Shown here: positions 29,680 through 39,563 of the stretch, piece by piece
Layout of the letters: the number at the start of each line of letters is the position of its first letter
How positions within the stretch are numbered: the first letter of the stretch is position 1
Source: Pirellulaceae bacterium
GTDB lineage: Bacteria; Planctomycetota; Planctomycetia; Pirellulales; Pirellulaceae
NCBI GenBank assembly: GCA_023382975.1
Contig: JAHDXO010000005.1
Span: 108,886-172,885 of the forward strand
Length of the DNA: 64,000 nt
Reading direction: 5' to 3'
Translations under genes and position numbers: made by a program
Notes under the pieces: generated by a model
Database searches by the model: none
Seen by the model: the letters and a program-made list of their open reading frames with translations, nothing else
What the model was told of the DNA's origin: nothing

Positions 29680-29832
29680 ATGGATGGTCAACCCGCCAAA
29701 TCGCTGAACGCCGATCTGAACGCCCTGCGGAAGGAACTGGGCGAGTTGCACCAATGGGCGCGAAGCGCCTCGGGCCAGCCCAAAGACCAACGCGGCACCG
29801 ACGACGGCGCCATCATCATGCGTGGAAAATAG
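29680..29832 (+). CDS. 50-residue hydrophilic micro-protein
   Basis: A short frame with a strong ribosome site (CAGGAGAAAACTAGACG directly before ATG) encodes MDGQPAKSLNADLNALRKEL, then GELHQWARSASGQPKDQRG and a charged tail ending IIMRGK. The first half is a probable helix, and no membrane segment is seen. Codon use matches the neighbours. The divergent partner at 29434 is 245 bp away, and the gap probably holds both promoters. Function unknown. Confidence 0.6.
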   Translation: MDGQPAKSLNADLNALRKELGELHQWARSASGQPKDQRGTDDGAIIMRGK

Positions 29833-30136
29833 CGGGAACTGGCGGGATCATCGTGTTCTTTCGGCAAGCATCCGTGAATTGGGAGCGAGGCTAGAGTAGT
29901 CTGGCGATCGATTCTGCACGGGAGGCGGACTCCGTACGACGGACATCCTCGTCCGTCGCCCCGCGTGAGCCACGGACGTTCACGTCCGCCGTGCGAAATC
30001 CGTGATTTTCCATTCTGAACCGCGGGTGCCGACGGTGATCGACATCCTGATGCGCTGTACCGTAAACTGGGACATCGAGCGTCGCACCGTCTTCGCTCGA
30101 TTGCTTGCGCTTCAGGCTGTTCAGAAAGGACATCCG
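29833..30136. repeat. 304-bp intergenic stretch with two GGAC/GTCC hairpins
   Basis: Inside this gap lie ACGGAC-ATCCTC-GTCCGT (29938-29955) and CGGACG-TTCA-CGTCCG (around 29973-29988), two small palindromes in a row. The arms are related (ACGGAC...GTCCGT), which suggests a dispersed repeat family. The rest of the gap shows no gene I can support. Confidence 0.6.
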
Positions 30137-31510
30137 GTGAAACACGTCTCCGCCTTGTTTCTCGTCTCGTTGTTTGTGGCGATACCAGCCCGCGTTATCG
30201 CTCAACCGGTCGAGCTTCAGTACGCGCCCAGTCCGGCCGACAATCCGCTGCGGGGCCTGGTCCCATACGCCCGACCGTCGGCGGATCGATTTCCGCACAG
30301 CATGGAATTCCAGTACCTGGCGCTGTCCCAATTGGTCACGGGCGATGACCAATACGATTTCCAGCCGCTGGAAAAGCTACTCGATGATATCGCCAGCCGG
30401 GGCAATCAGGCCGTGTTCCGGATCATGCTCGAGTATCCCGGCCGGACGAACCTGATCCCGCGTTTCCTGATCGATGCCGGCTTGACCGTTCATCGGTACG
30501 AAAACACGAATACCGCGCCCTGGCCGCCCAAGGCGGTGGAGACTCCCGACTACGAAGACCCGTTGCTGCGCAAGGCCCTGCAGCAGTTCGTCCGCGAACT
30601 TGGCAAACGGTACGACGGCGACCCGCGGATCGCCTATATCACGGCCGGACTGCTGGGCACCTGGGGCGAATGGCACACCCACCCCCGCACAGATCTGTGG
30701 GCCAGCAAGGATGTCCAGCGCGAAGTGCTGGACGCCTACGCGCAGAGTTTTCGGAAGACACCGGTCTTACTCCGCTACCCGGCGGGTGAGGACGATCCTC
30801 GATACGCTCCCACCCACCAACGCCCGTTTGGCTACCACGACGATTCGTTCGCCTACGCCACGTTGAACACGGGCCGCCGGTCGGACGACTGGTTCTTTCA
30901 AGCCCGGCTGATCCGGGCCGGCGCCGAAGAGACGTGGAAACGGTTTCCGATCGGCGGCGAGATCCGCCCGGAAGTCTGGGGCTGCTGTTTCGACGACCCG
31001 CCTTGTACGCCGCCGGGCCAATCGTTTGATGCATGCCGGGATGCTACCCACGTCACCTGGCTGATGGATACCGGCATGTTTCGTCAGCAGGCATCGCCTG
31101 AACGGATTCAGCGGGCGCTGGCCGAGGTGCGGCGCATGGGCTACGAATTTCATGTCAAGTCGGCCGACGTGCGAATCGACGCGGACCAAGTTCGGCTGAC
31201 ACTGGAAGTTCGCAACACGGGCATCGCGCCGTTCTATCATCCCGGATGGGCGATCGAACTGGCCGTCCTGGACGCATCCGGTTCGGTGCTCGCCCGCTGG
31301 CCCACGGACTGGTCGCTGCAGGGGATTTTGCCGGGCGAGCCGTCGGCCGTATGGAAGACGACCGTCGGTCTGAAGAAAATCCCTGAACGCGCTGCCGTCG
31401 TGGCCCTGCGAGTCATTCATCCCCTGCCCGGCGGCAAACCCTTGCGTTTCGCCAACCAGACCCAAGACCGCCATGCCCCCGCTTGGCTCTCGCTCGCACC
31501 AGTGCCCTGA
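30137..31510 (+). CDS. Secreted DUF4832-type protein, glycoside-hydrolase-like
   Basis: This 457-residue protein has a signal peptide (VKHVSALFLVSLFVAIPARVIA). A TIM-barrel-like body follows with PADNPLRGLVPYA, then AVFRIMLEYPGRTNLIPRFL and RIAYITAGLLGTWGEWHTHP, the hallmark of the DUF4874/DUF4832 pair. The last ~110 residues are a beta sandwich (VRLTLEVRNTGIAPFYHPGW). The start is GTG 30137, because AGAAAGGA lies 6-13 bases upstream and the signal peptide begins there. Probably acts on a polysaccharide, but no substrate can be named. Confidence 0.85.
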   Translation: MKHVSALFLVSLFVAIPARVIAQPVELQYAPSPADNPLRGLVPYARPSADRFPHSMEFQYLALSQLVTGDDQYDFQPLEKLLDDIASRGNQAVFRIMLEYPGRTNLIPRFLIDAGLTVHRYENTNTAPWPPKAVETPDYEDPLLRKALQQFVRELGKRYDGDPRIAYITAGLLGTWGEWHTHPRTDLWASKDVQREVLDAYAQSFRKTPVLLRYPAGEDDPRYAPTHQRPFGYHDDSFAYATLNTGRRSDDWFFQARLIRAGAEETWKRFPIGGEIRPEVWGCCFDDPPCTPPGQSFDACRDATHVTWLMDTGMFRQQASPERIQRALAEVRRMGYEFHVKSADVRIDADQVRLTLEVRNTGIAPFYHPGWAIELAVLDASGSVLARWPTDWSLQGILPGEPSAVWKTTVGLKKIPERAAVVALRVIHPLPGGKPLRFANQTQDRHAPAWLSLAPVP

Positions 31511-31757
31511 TCCAAACGGAAACATTTCACGCTTTCGGGCGATCCTGCATTTGCTGGTCGCTTGCCGAAGGATATCGACGGCACTGCGAACCTCGCCCGA
31601 CACCCGATGCGGTTTGTCGGGCGGAACTTTGCTGCGAGGCTGGGGTTCATTGGCAGGGGTGAATTCGTCGCCCATCCGCCGAGAGCCCCAAATGTCGCAG
31701 GGGCTGGAATTTTCTGGGCCGTCGCGTCGTATATCGGAAAATGGAAGGAAGATCGGC

Positions 31758-32600
31758 ATGTCGCGGGGACTGATGGTGTTGACTCTCGGGTTGATTCCCT
31801 TGACAGGGTTGGCGCAGGAATTCCGTGGGCGAGGCGGTCCGGACGAGGTCTGGAAGGCGCTGGCGGGCAAGCACGATGCGGACGGGGACGGACGGATCGA
31901 CCGGGACGAGTATCCGCGCGGTGAAGAGAGGTTCCGGGCGTTGGACCACAACCGTGACGGGGTACTGAGCGTCGAGGATTTCCGCGGTACCGCCGGGCGA
32001 GGTGGACCGGCTCGGAAGAAGCCGAAACCGACAACGGCTGCCGTGGCGCCGCGAGTGGGCGAAAAGGCACCCGATTTCGAGTTGCCTTCGGCCAAGGAAG
32101 AAACCAAAACGGTGCGGCTTTCGAGCTTTGCGGGCAAGCGGCCCGTCGCGCTGGTCTTTGGCAGCTATACGTGACCGCCGTTTCGTGCGTCGGCCGGTCG
32201 GCTGACTGAACTGTACGATCGTTACCACGAGGACGTCGAATTCCTGCTGGTCTACATCCGCGAGGCACACGCGATCGATTCCCCGGCTCCAAGCAGCTTC
32301 TTGGCGATCGAAGATCCGATCGATTTGCTGGAGCGCAAGGAAGTATGCAACGCTTGCATCGACGATCTAAATCTTCCGATTCCTGCTATCGTCGACCGGC
32401 TGGACGACCGAGTGAACCGAGCTTATGCCGCGTGGCCGGATCGGTTGTATCTGGTGGGCCGGGACGGCCGGATCGCGTACACTGGGGGCCGCGGCCCCGG
32501 CGGGTTCAAGCCCGACGAGTTGGAACGAGCGATCCAACAGGAGCTTGGCGAAACAGATCGTTCGGACAGTGCTTCGGAAATGGGTCTCCATGAGCGTTGA
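31758..32600 (+). CDS. Selenocysteine-containing deiodinase-like protein with EF-hands
   Basis: Read through an in-frame TGA at 32172-32174 (codon 139), this is one 280-residue protein. It has a signal peptide (LMVLTLGLIPLTGLA), then two EF-hand loops (DADGDGRIDRDE and DHNRDGVLSVED). The catalytic domain is thioredoxin-like and closely resembles iodothyronine deiodinases: LVFGSYT-U-PPFR, FLLVYIREAHAID, and RLYLVGRDGRIAYTGGRGPG. The TGA sits exactly where deiodinases have selenocysteine. Without readthrough the protein would end at codon 138 and lose the whole C-terminal half. The start is ATG 31758 after GGAAGGAAG. It overlaps the next gene by 11 bases. In this lineage the substrate need not be thyroid hormone; a reductive dehalogenation or thiol role is inference. 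Confidence 0.85.
32189..32206 (+). promoter_or_regulatory. Candidate bacterial SECIS hairpin
   Basis: GUCGGC (32189-32194) pairs with GCUGAC (32201-32206) around the loop CGGUCG. The stem is 6 bp with one G-U pair. The loop's first G is 22 bases after the UGA and the loop contains GGU, as bacterial SECIS elements recognised by SelB do. The hairpin lies inside the coding sequence, as expected in bacteria. Confidence 0.7.
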
Positions 32601-35058
32601 AACGTCTTTCGATGCCGTATCGCGGCGATTTCTACCTGTGCTGCTGCTGTTGTTCGTGGGCAGCGGTTGTTCGGCGCTGATCTACGAAATCGTCTGGTTT
32701 CAGATCTTGCAGTTGGTCATCGGCTCGTCGGCCGTCTCGCTGGGCGTGCTGCTGGGCACGTTCATGGGCGGCATGTGTCTGGGCAGTTTCGGGTTTGCCC
32801 GGTTGGTGTCGATCCGACGGCATCCATTGGCCGTCTACGCTGTCCTGGAGTTGGCGATCGGCGCCGTCGGCTTGGCCCTTCTTTTCCTGCTGCCGTTGGC
32901 CGGCGAAGCCTATCTGGCGTTCGCGCGCGGAGGAGTGCCGGCGGTGGCATGGCGGGCCACAGTTTGCGCCGTGGCTCTGCTGCCGCCGACCGTCCTGATG
33001 GGCGCGACCTTGCCGGCGATCGCCCGGTGGATGGAAGCGACGCCCAAGGGGGTTTCCTGGTTGGGGTTCTTCTACGGCGCGAATATTGCGGGAGCTGTGT
33101 TCGGCTGTCTGCTGGCGGGTTTCTATCTGCTGCGTGTGCATGACGTGGCCGTGGCAACCTGGGTCGCGGTGACGATCAATCTGGCCGTGGCAGCGATCGG
33201 CCTGGGGCTGGCGGCGATTGCCCCATATCAGCCGCAGGTGCCTCAGGCCCAGAGCGGCGAGGCGTCCGTGCCAGGGGCCAATTGGCCGGTCTACGTCGCG
33301 ATCGGCTTGTCGGGCATGGCGGCGTTGGGAGCCGAGGTGGTTTGGACTCGGTTGCTGTCGCTGATGCTGGGCGCGACGGTCTACACGTTCTCGATCATCC
33401 TGGCGGTGTTTCTCACCGGTTTGGGGATCGGCAGCAGCGTCGGGTCCATGCTGGCCCGGGGGCCCCTCTGTCCGCGTTGGGCGTTGGGCCTGTGCCAGTT
33501 GCTGCTGACCGCCGCGGTTGCCTGGGCCGCCAGCTTGTTGTGTCTGTCGCTGCCGTATTGGCCGATCGACGTGTCGCTGGCCGCTTCGCCATGGACCATG
33601 TTCCAGTTGGATTTGATGCGTTGCGTGTGGGCCATGCTGCCGGCCGCTTGTCTCTGGGGCGCGAGTTTCCCGCTGGCGTTGGCCGCGGCTGCGTCGCGCG
33701 GGCAGGATCCCGGGCGATTGGTCGGCGGGATCTATGCCGCCAATACGGTTGGCGCGATCGCTGGGGCGTTGGTCTTCAGCATGCTGATGATTCCGGCCTT
33801 CGGCACGCAAATCGCGCAACGGTCGCTGATGGGATTGTCGGTAACCGCGGCGCTGCTGATGTTGACACCGCGGATCGTGCGGCTCCGCAGAACGAATTCG
33901 GCGGCGGACCCGACAGGCCCCACGGGCGGCTTGGTCGGTTCGTTGGGATTGCTGGGCTTGGTCGGAATGGCCGTCGCCTTGATCGCGACAGTCCCCAAGC
34001 CACCGCCGGGGCTGATTGCTTATGGACGCTATCTTCCGACTTACCCGGACATGCCCGAGTTTCTGCACGTGGGCGAGGGGATGAACGCCTCGATCGCCGT
34101 CTCGGAATTGTCCACCGGAGTGCGGAGTTTTCACGTTAGCGGCAAAGTCGTCGCGTCCAGCGAGCCGCAGGATATGCGATTGCAGCGGTTGCTCGGGCAC
34201 CTGCCCGCGCTGATCCATCCGCGTCCGGAGTCGGTTCTGGTGGTCGGCTGCGGCGCGGCGGTGACCGCCGGTTGCTTTGTGCTGCATCCCGACGTTCAAC
34301 GGATCGTCATCTGCGAGATCGAATCGTCGATTCCTGCCGCTGCCGGCCGCTATTTTGGACCGGAGAACCACCAGGTGATCGCCGATTCACGCGTCGAACT
34401 GGTCTACGACGACGCGCGGCACTACATTGCGACGACGGGCGAACAGTTCGACATCATCACGTCGGATCCGATCCATCCTTGGGTCAAAGGCGCCGCCTCG
34501 TTGTACTCGAAAGAGTATTTCGAACGCTGCAAACGGCATTTGAAACCTGGCGGAATCGTCACGCAGTGGGTGCCGCTGTACGAGACCAATCTGGCGGCGG
34601 TGCAGAGTCAGATCGCCACGTTCCTGGAGGTGTTTCCGGAAGGCACGATTTGGAGCAACGATATCGCGGGCGAGGGATACGACATCGTTCTCTTGGCCCA
34701 AGCCGAGCCGATGCAGATCGACGTCGCCCAATTGCAGCGGCGGCTGGAACGCCCCGACCACATGGAAATCCTCGACGCATTGAACGAGATCCATTTAGGA
34801 TCGGCGCTGGGGCTGATGAAGAACTACGCGGGGCGGTCGGCCGAGCTGCAGCCGTGGCTGGCGGGCGCCCAGATCAACCGCGACCGGAATCTGCGGCTGC
34901 AATACCTGGCCGGGATGGGATTGAACGCGCACGACGCTGGGACAATCTTCGACGGCATGGTCGCCTTGCGCCGATACCCCGAGGATCTGTTCGTCGTATC
35001 CGGCTTGCCCGAACTGGCCCTGCGCGTATTGCTGGACGGTCCGCCCAAGAAGGACTGA
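32590..35058 (+). CDS. Membrane-anchored spermidine-synthase-like protein
   Basis: This 822-residue protein has an N-terminal transporter-like half with about 12-14 membrane helices (SGCSALIYEIVWFQILQLVI, GVLLGTFMGGMCLGSFGFAR). A C-terminal spermidine-synthase-like domain (~530-740) follows, with SVLVVGCGAAVTAGCF, CEIESSIP, VYDDARHYI, and DIITSDPIHPWVKGAASLYS. It matches the fused MFS/spermidine synthase family seen in planctomycetes and others; their true product is not established. ATG 32590 lies inside the deiodinase-like gene, overlapping by 11 bases, so the pair is likely co-translated. Confidence 0.87.
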   Translation: MSVETSFDAVSRRFLPVLLLLFVGSGCSALIYEIVWFQILQLVIGSSAVSLGVLLGTFMGGMCLGSFGFARLVSIRRHPLAVYAVLELAIGAVGLALLFLLPLAGEAYLAFARGGVPAVAWRATVCAVALLPPTVLMGATLPAIARWMEATPKGVSWLGFFYGANIAGAVFGCLLAGFYLLRVHDVAVATWVAVTINLAVAAIGLGLAAIAPYQPQVPQAQSGEASVPGANWPVYVAIGLSGMAALGAEVVWTRLLSLMLGATVYTFSIILAVFLTGLGIGSSVGSMLARGPLCPRWALGLCQLLLTAAVAWAASLLCLSLPYWPIDVSLAASPWTMFQLDLMRCVWAMLPAACLWGASFPLALAAAASRGQDPGRLVGGIYAANTVGAIAGALVFSMLMIPAFGTQIAQRSLMGLSVTAALLMLTPRIVRLRRTNSAADPTGPTGGLVGSLGLLGLVGMAVALIATVPKPPPGLIAYGRYLPTYPDMPEFLHVGEGMNASIAVSELSTGVRSFHVSGKVVASSEPQDMRLQRLLGHLPALIHPRPESVLVVGCGAAVTAGCFVLHPDVQRIVICEIESSIPAAAGRYFGPENHQVIADSRVELVYDDARHYIATTGEQFDIITSDPIHPWVKGAASLYSKEYFERCKRHLKPGGIVTQWVPLYETNLAAVQSQIATFLEVFPEGTIWSNDIAGEGYDIVLLAQAEPMQIDVAQLQRRLERPDHMEILDALNEIHLGSALGLMKNYAGRSAELQPWLAGAQINRDRNLRLQYLAGMGLNAHDAGTIFDGMVALRRYPEDLFVVSGLPELALRVLLDGPPKKD

Positions 35059-35140
35059 CACCGTTGACACGGCCTTGGGGTGTGGGAGAATCAAAGCGCA
35101 ACACGTCGAGGTTTTCCACGGGATTACGGAGCGTTCAGTC

Positions 35141-37357
35141 ATGACAAATCGCAATGTCTGGCGAGTGATTGTGGTGGCGACTTGGGGGCTGTGGATGGCC
35201 GGATGCGGCGGTTCAAAGCCGGAACCAGTAATCGAAACGCCCGAACCCGTGGTCGAGACTACGCCCGAACCACCGCCGCCACCGCCCGAACCCGATCCGA
35301 TCCAGTTGGCCGAGTTGCCCGGCGTGACGCTTCAGCCCGGCGGACACGCCGCCGTGGAAGTGGCAGTTCAACGCAACGGCAACGAAGGGCCGATCCAGGT
35401 GCAGGCCGACGCGATGCCCGAGGGCGTGACGGCCAAGGCGGAGCCGATCGGCCCCAACGATTCCAGCACCCAGCTCGTCCTGGCGGCCGACATGACGCTG
35501 GGCGATGTGGATCTGGTCGCCACCGTTTCCGTGACTGTCAAGTTGGGCGAGCAGACCGCCTCCCAACCGCTTGCGGTGCATGTGCCGCGCTTGCAGTTGC
35601 CGACTTTTCTGCCGGTGTCCGAGGTGCTGCTCCAACCAGGCAAGAATCAAACCGTGAACGTCGCAGTCCAGAGGGATGGTTTCGAGGGGCCGCTGGAGCT
35701 GCGGGTGGATGGCGCGCCGGACAATGTGACCTGCACGATGGCCGACATCCACGCCGGGCAGGATGCAACGAAGCTGGACATTGCGGCCGTGCCGGGGGTC
35801 AAGGACGGGACTTACCCGCTGAAGATCGCGACGACCTTGTACGGTCGTGAAATCGTCGTCGAAGTCCCCTTGAAGATCGAGAGTCGGCCGTTCGTGGTCA
35901 ACACGTTCCGGGTCGTGACGCTTTCTCCGGGCCAAACGCAGCGGGTCGAAGTGCCGGTCGAACGCCGAGGCTACAACGGCGCCGTCCAGCTCAAGGCGGA
36001 TTCGTTGCCTCCGGGCGTCACCGTCCGCGAAGTCTCCGTCGCGCCGGACGGCACCACGGCCACGCTCGAAATCACTGCCTCGCCCGCCGCCGAGCAGCGG
36101 GTGTCGTCGTCCAAGATCGTCTCGACCGCCGGCCACTTGACCGCCACCGGCCCGATCGTGATCCGAGTTGCGGGCGGTGACGAGTCCTATTTTCCTCCCG
36201 GTGTGACCGCCAACAAAGAGATCAGTTCGCTGCTGAAACGCGGCTCGATCGGTGGGCGGCTGACCACCGAGAGCAAGCAGGCGCTGCTGGACTTCTACGG
36301 TGGCACCGCCGAATCGGAAGCGGCCGTGATGCGAGGCCTGAAATGGCTGGCGGCGCATCAGCAGGCCGACGGCAGTTGGTCGCTGAAAGAGTATTCCAAG
36401 GACATCGCCGGCTGCGACTGCATGACCGAGTTCGAGAAGCAGTTGGACGACAGTCCGACGGCGGGCACAGCGTTCGGCATTCTGCCTTTCCTGGGCGCCG
36501 GGGTGACGCACAATCGTGCGCCGAAGGAACCGGCTGAATTGGCCAGCTACATGCCGGTGGTCGAAAAGGGCCTGATCTACCTGGCGCAGAACCAGGTCCG
36601 CAGCAAGGACAACAAGGACGGTTTTCTGGGCGGCAGCATGTACGCCCACGCGCTGGCGACGATCGCTTTCTGCGAAGCCTACGGGCTATCGGGTGACGAA
36701 CGATTGAAGGTGAACGCCCAATTGGCGATCAAATATCTGCTGAACGCGCAGCACCAGGCCGGCGGTGGCTGGCGCTACTCGGCCGGTCAGGCCGGCGACA
36801 TGTCGGTCACCGGCTGGGTCTTCTTGGCGATCCGCAGCGCCCAATTGACCGGAATCGACGTGCTGAAACCTCCGCTGGAGCGGGCCGCGAGGTTTGTCGA
36901 TTCCTGCGGGGTGGGTCCGGATGGCGCGAAGATGTCCCGATACGCCTACACGCCGGGAACCCCCGAGAAGCTCACGTTGACCGCTGCGGGACTGCTGACG
37001 CGGCAGTACCTGGGATGGAGAAACGATCAGCCGGACCTGATCGCCGGTTGCCAGCATTTGATGGCGAATCTGCCGCCGGAATCGGGGACGAGCCTGGGTT
37101 CGATTTACTACTACTACTACGCCACGCAGGTTCTGCATCACATGGAAGGGCCAGATTTCGACCTGTGGAACCACCGCATGCGCGAGCACTTGATTCGTTC
37201 GCAAGAGCGTTCCGGTCACAAGGACGGCAGTTGGAATCCGCAGGGCACCGACTACGGTTCGCGAGCCGGACGCATGTACGCCACGTCGATGGCCCTGTTG
37301 ACTCTGCAGGTGTACTACCGGCACTTGCCCATGTACCGCACGGTCCGGCGGACGTAG
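35141..37357 (+). CDS. Lipoprotein with Ig-like repeats and prenyltransferase-like C-terminus
   Basis: This 738-residue lipoprotein has lipobox WMAGCGGS (Cys near residue 23), then a proline/glutamate-rich segment (EPPPPPPEPDP) and at least three repeats of about 110 residues with the pattern GGHAAVEVAVQR/GKNQTVNVAVQRDGFEG/GQTQRVEVPVERRGYNG, likely beta sandwiches. The C-terminal ~340 residues form an alpha-toroid like squalene cyclase or prenyltransferase (GLKWLAAHQQADGSW, QHQAGGGWRYSAGQAGDMSV, SGHKDGSWNPQG), but without the DXDD motif of true cyclases. It should be anchored in a membrane facing the periplasm. Function unknown. Confidence 0.8.
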   Translation: MTNRNVWRVIVVATWGLWMAGCGGSKPEPVIETPEPVVETTPEPPPPPPEPDPIQLAELPGVTLQPGGHAAVEVAVQRNGNEGPIQVQADAMPEGVTAKAEPIGPNDSSTQLVLAADMTLGDVDLVATVSVTVKLGEQTASQPLAVHVPRLQLPTFLPVSEVLLQPGKNQTVNVAVQRDGFEGPLELRVDGAPDNVTCTMADIHAGQDATKLDIAAVPGVKDGTYPLKIATTLYGREIVVEVPLKIESRPFVVNTFRVVTLSPGQTQRVEVPVERRGYNGAVQLKADSLPPGVTVREVSVAPDGTTATLEITASPAAEQRVSSSKIVSTAGHLTATGPIVIRVAGGDESYFPPGVTANKEISSLLKRGSIGGRLTTESKQALLDFYGGTAESEAAVMRGLKWLAAHQQADGSWSLKEYSKDIAGCDCMTEFEKQLDDSPTAGTAFGILPFLGAGVTHNRAPKEPAELASYMPVVEKGLIYLAQNQVRSKDNKDGFLGGSMYAHALATIAFCEAYGLSGDERLKVNAQLAIKYLLNAQHQAGGGWRYSAGQAGDMSVTGWVFLAIRSAQLTGIDVLKPPLERAARFVDSCGVGPDGAKMSRYAYTPGTPEKLTLTAAGLLTRQYLGWRNDQPDLIAGCQHLMANLPPESGTSLGSIYYYYYATQVLHHMEGPDFDLWNHRMREHLIRSQERSGHKDGSWNPQGTDYGSRAGRMYATSMALLTLQVYYRHLPMYRTVRRT

Positions 37358-37361
37358 TGCC

Positions 37362-37388
37362 GCAGCACAGGCTGGCAGCCCGTGCTAC
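37362..37388. repeat. CACAGGCTGGCAGCCCGTG repeat between convergent genes
   Basis: GCAGCACAGGCTGGCAGCCC followed by GTGCTAC is a copy of the dispersed palindrome and starts 4 bases after the lipoprotein stop. Its last bases contain the TAG stop of the convergent sigma54-type regulator (37385-37387), so an insertion may have set the end of that gene. Confidence 0.8.
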
Positions 37389-39271
37389 GCTGGTTCGTCG
37401 TCGGTGGTCATGCCTAGTTGCCGCATCTTGCGGTAGAGATTCGAGCGGTGCAGACTCAGGTGTTCCGCGGCGTCGGTCATGTTGCCGCGCGAGGCCTCGA
37501 TCTGTCGCTCGATGTACTGGATTTGGAAGCGGCGAGTCGCTTCGGTCAGCGATTGCCCTAAGGTGAACACCGAGGCGGTCGAGGGTTCGGGCGCGAGAAT
37601 AAACTCCAGGTCGCCCGCATCGATCTTCTCGCCCTGCGACAGGTAAGCCAAGCGTTCCATCAGGTTCCGCAACTCGCGGATGTTTCCCGGCCAACTGTGA
37701 TCGAGCAATCGCTTGCGAGCGGCGGCGGTGAACCGGGGCGGCGAGCGGCGCGCTTTCACGCAGAACGCCCGAAGGAAATGCTCGGCCAGCAACAACACGT
37801 CGTCGCCGCGTTCCCGCAACGGCGGCAGATCCAAGGTGACCACGTTCAACCGGAAGAACAGATCTTCGCGGAACCGTTTGTCGCGCACTAGCCGGGCCAG
37901 ATTCTGGTTGGTCGCCGCGATCACGCGGGCGTCGGTGGCAATCGGACGCGATCCGCCGACGCGAACGACGACCTTCTCTTCCAGAACCCGCAGCAGTTTG
38001 GCCTGACCGCCCGGACTCATGTCGCCGATTTCGTCCAGAAACAGCGTGCCTCCGTTGGCCAGCTCGAACTTGCCCGGCCGTGCTTCGTGTGCGTCGGTGA
38101 AGGCTCCCTTTTCGTGCCCGAACAGCTCGCTCTCCAGAAGCGTCTCGGTCAACGCCGCGCAATTGACGGCCACGAACGGCTGGTGACGCCGTTGGCTCAG
38201 GTAGTGAACCATCTGGCTGACCACTTCTTTGCCCGTCCCGTTCTCGCCCAGGATCAGAATGGCCAAGTCCGTGTCCGCGATGCGACCGACCGTCGTTCGC
38301 AGCGCCTCGATCGCCGAGCACTCGCCAATCAACTGGACCTGGGCGGCCGCTTGGTCGGCCATCTGGTTCCGCACCCGCGCCAGTTGCTCGTACTGCTGGG
38401 TGTTTGCCAAGGCGAGAGCTGCGTGCGAGGCCAATTCGGTCAGGGCGGTTTCGTCGTCTTCCGTGAAGTCTCCCTGGCTCTTGTTCAAGACCTCGAAGGC
38501 GCCAAACGGCTCGCCGTCCGCGGTGCGCAGGGGCGCGCACAGCAAGTTGCGGGTGTTGAATTTCAACTGCCTGTCCACTCGGCGATCGATCTCGCGAGCG
38601 GCTTCCTCAGCGTCCACCCGCCGCAGTTGGCCACTCCTCACGACCTCGCCCACCACCCCGACATCGTCGGCGATCCGCAATTCCCCCTCGTCGATTCCCA
38701 GCGCAGGGCGACCGACCAGCGTCCTGCCGCGCTTGTCCCACAGGAAAATGCTCGCTCGTTCGGCACTCAGCAATCGAGTCGACGCTTCGGCGATCTGCCG
38801 CAACAAGTCGTCGGTTCGCTGTGTCTGCCGCCATTGCCCCGTGATCTCCAGAATGGTTTGCAGCCGCCGGATCTTACGATTCTGCCGAGACCGGGTTCGC
38901 ACGGTGGCCAAGGCGGAATCGAGCCCATTGGCCAGAGTCGCGAACTCGGCGAGCGTTTGGCGAGCCTCGCCCGATTTGATGCGGACGGCCAGCACCTCGC
39001 CGCGCGGCAACTGGCCCAACAACGGGACAACCGACCATCCCGCACGGCGGACGCCCGTTTCCCGGTCCAACGCTTCGCCGAACAGTTCGTAGGGTGGTTC
39101 AGGAGTCGTGCCGGCCTGGGCGATCACCCGCCATCTTCCCCGCTCGCCGCGCACGACCGAGGCACAGTCGGCCCCCGTGATGGCCATGAAGACCGGAAGG
39201 GCTTCGTCCAAGAACTCGCCCGGCTCTTCGTGTTCGGCCGACAATGCCAACAAGCGTTGCGCCAGTTCCAT
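37385..39271 (-). CDS. GAF/AAA/Fis sigma54-type response regulator
   Basis: This 628-residue regulator has two GAF-like regions (residues ~10-130 and ~150-300), a central AAA domain ([20 protein letters not shown]; Walker [11 protein letters not shown] near 340; [13 protein letters not shown] near 408), and a C-terminal Fis-type helix-turn-helix ([20 protein letters not shown]). The usual GAFTGA loop that contacts sigma54 reads GAFTDA (near residue 389), a variant that may weaken or alter that contact. It is probably a signal-responsive transcription activator; the ligand of its GAF domains is unknown. Confidence 0.9.
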   Translation of the reverse strand: MELAQRLLALSAEHEEPGEFLDEALPVFMAITGADCASVVRGERGRWRVIAQAGTTPEPPYELFGEALDRETGVRRAGWSVVPLLGQLPRGEVLAVRIKSGEARQTLAEFATLANGLDSALATVRTRSRQNRKIRRLQTILEITGQWRQTQRTDDLLRQIAEASTRLLSAERASIFLWDKRGRTLVGRPALGIDEGELRIADDVGVVGEVVRSGQLRRVDAEEAAREIDRRVDRQLKFNTRNLLCAPLRTADGEPFGAFEVLNKSQGDFTEDDETALTELASHAALALANTQQYEQLARVRNQMADQAAAQVQLIGECSAIEALRTTVGRIADTDLAILILGENGTGKEVVSQMVHYLSQRRHQPFVAVNCAALTETLLESELFGHEKGAFTDAHEARPGKFELANGGTLFLDEIGDMSPGGQAKLLRVLEEKVVVRVGGSRPIATDARVIAATNQNLARLVRDKRFREDLFFRLNVVTLDLPPLRERGDDVLLLAEHFLRAFCVKARRSPPRFTAAARKRLLDHSWPGNIRELRNLMERLAYLSQGEKIDAGDLEFILAPEPSTASVFTLGQSLTEATRRFQIQYIERQIEASRGNMTDAAEHLSLHRSNLYRKMRQLGMTTDDEPA

Positions 39272-39563
39272 GACCTGCTGCTCTCCCTTCTCTGAAGCAC
39301 CCCCGCTGCCCGAATGCTATCAGACGGAACCAATCGTGAGAAAGGGGATCATGGAAGATATCGACGCATCGAGGGCACGTCTTGCGGGACGGATTTCCGA
39401 GCCAGTCCGTCGGCACGGAAGGGCCAACCCCCAAGAGTCGCGGCGAGACCTCGCTCGGTCAGGAATCCTGTCTTTACCGTTTTTGCAGGGCTTGAAAAAT
39501 CGGTTTTTGAACCATAGAAAGCAAGAGGGAGAGATTCGTGGAAGAATCATAGGAGTTTCAGAG

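Noticed and set aside
29345-29707. 120-residue plus-strand frame over the small acidic gene
   Set aside because: Antisense to the 61-residue gene, which has a good ribosome site; the frame's own start has none.
32172-32174. TGA as a nonsense mutation making a pseudogene
   Set aside because: The stop lies exactly at the selenocysteine site of the deiodinase motif, the frame stays open afterwards, and a SECIS-like hairpin follows. Pseudogenisation at that precise codon is unlikely.
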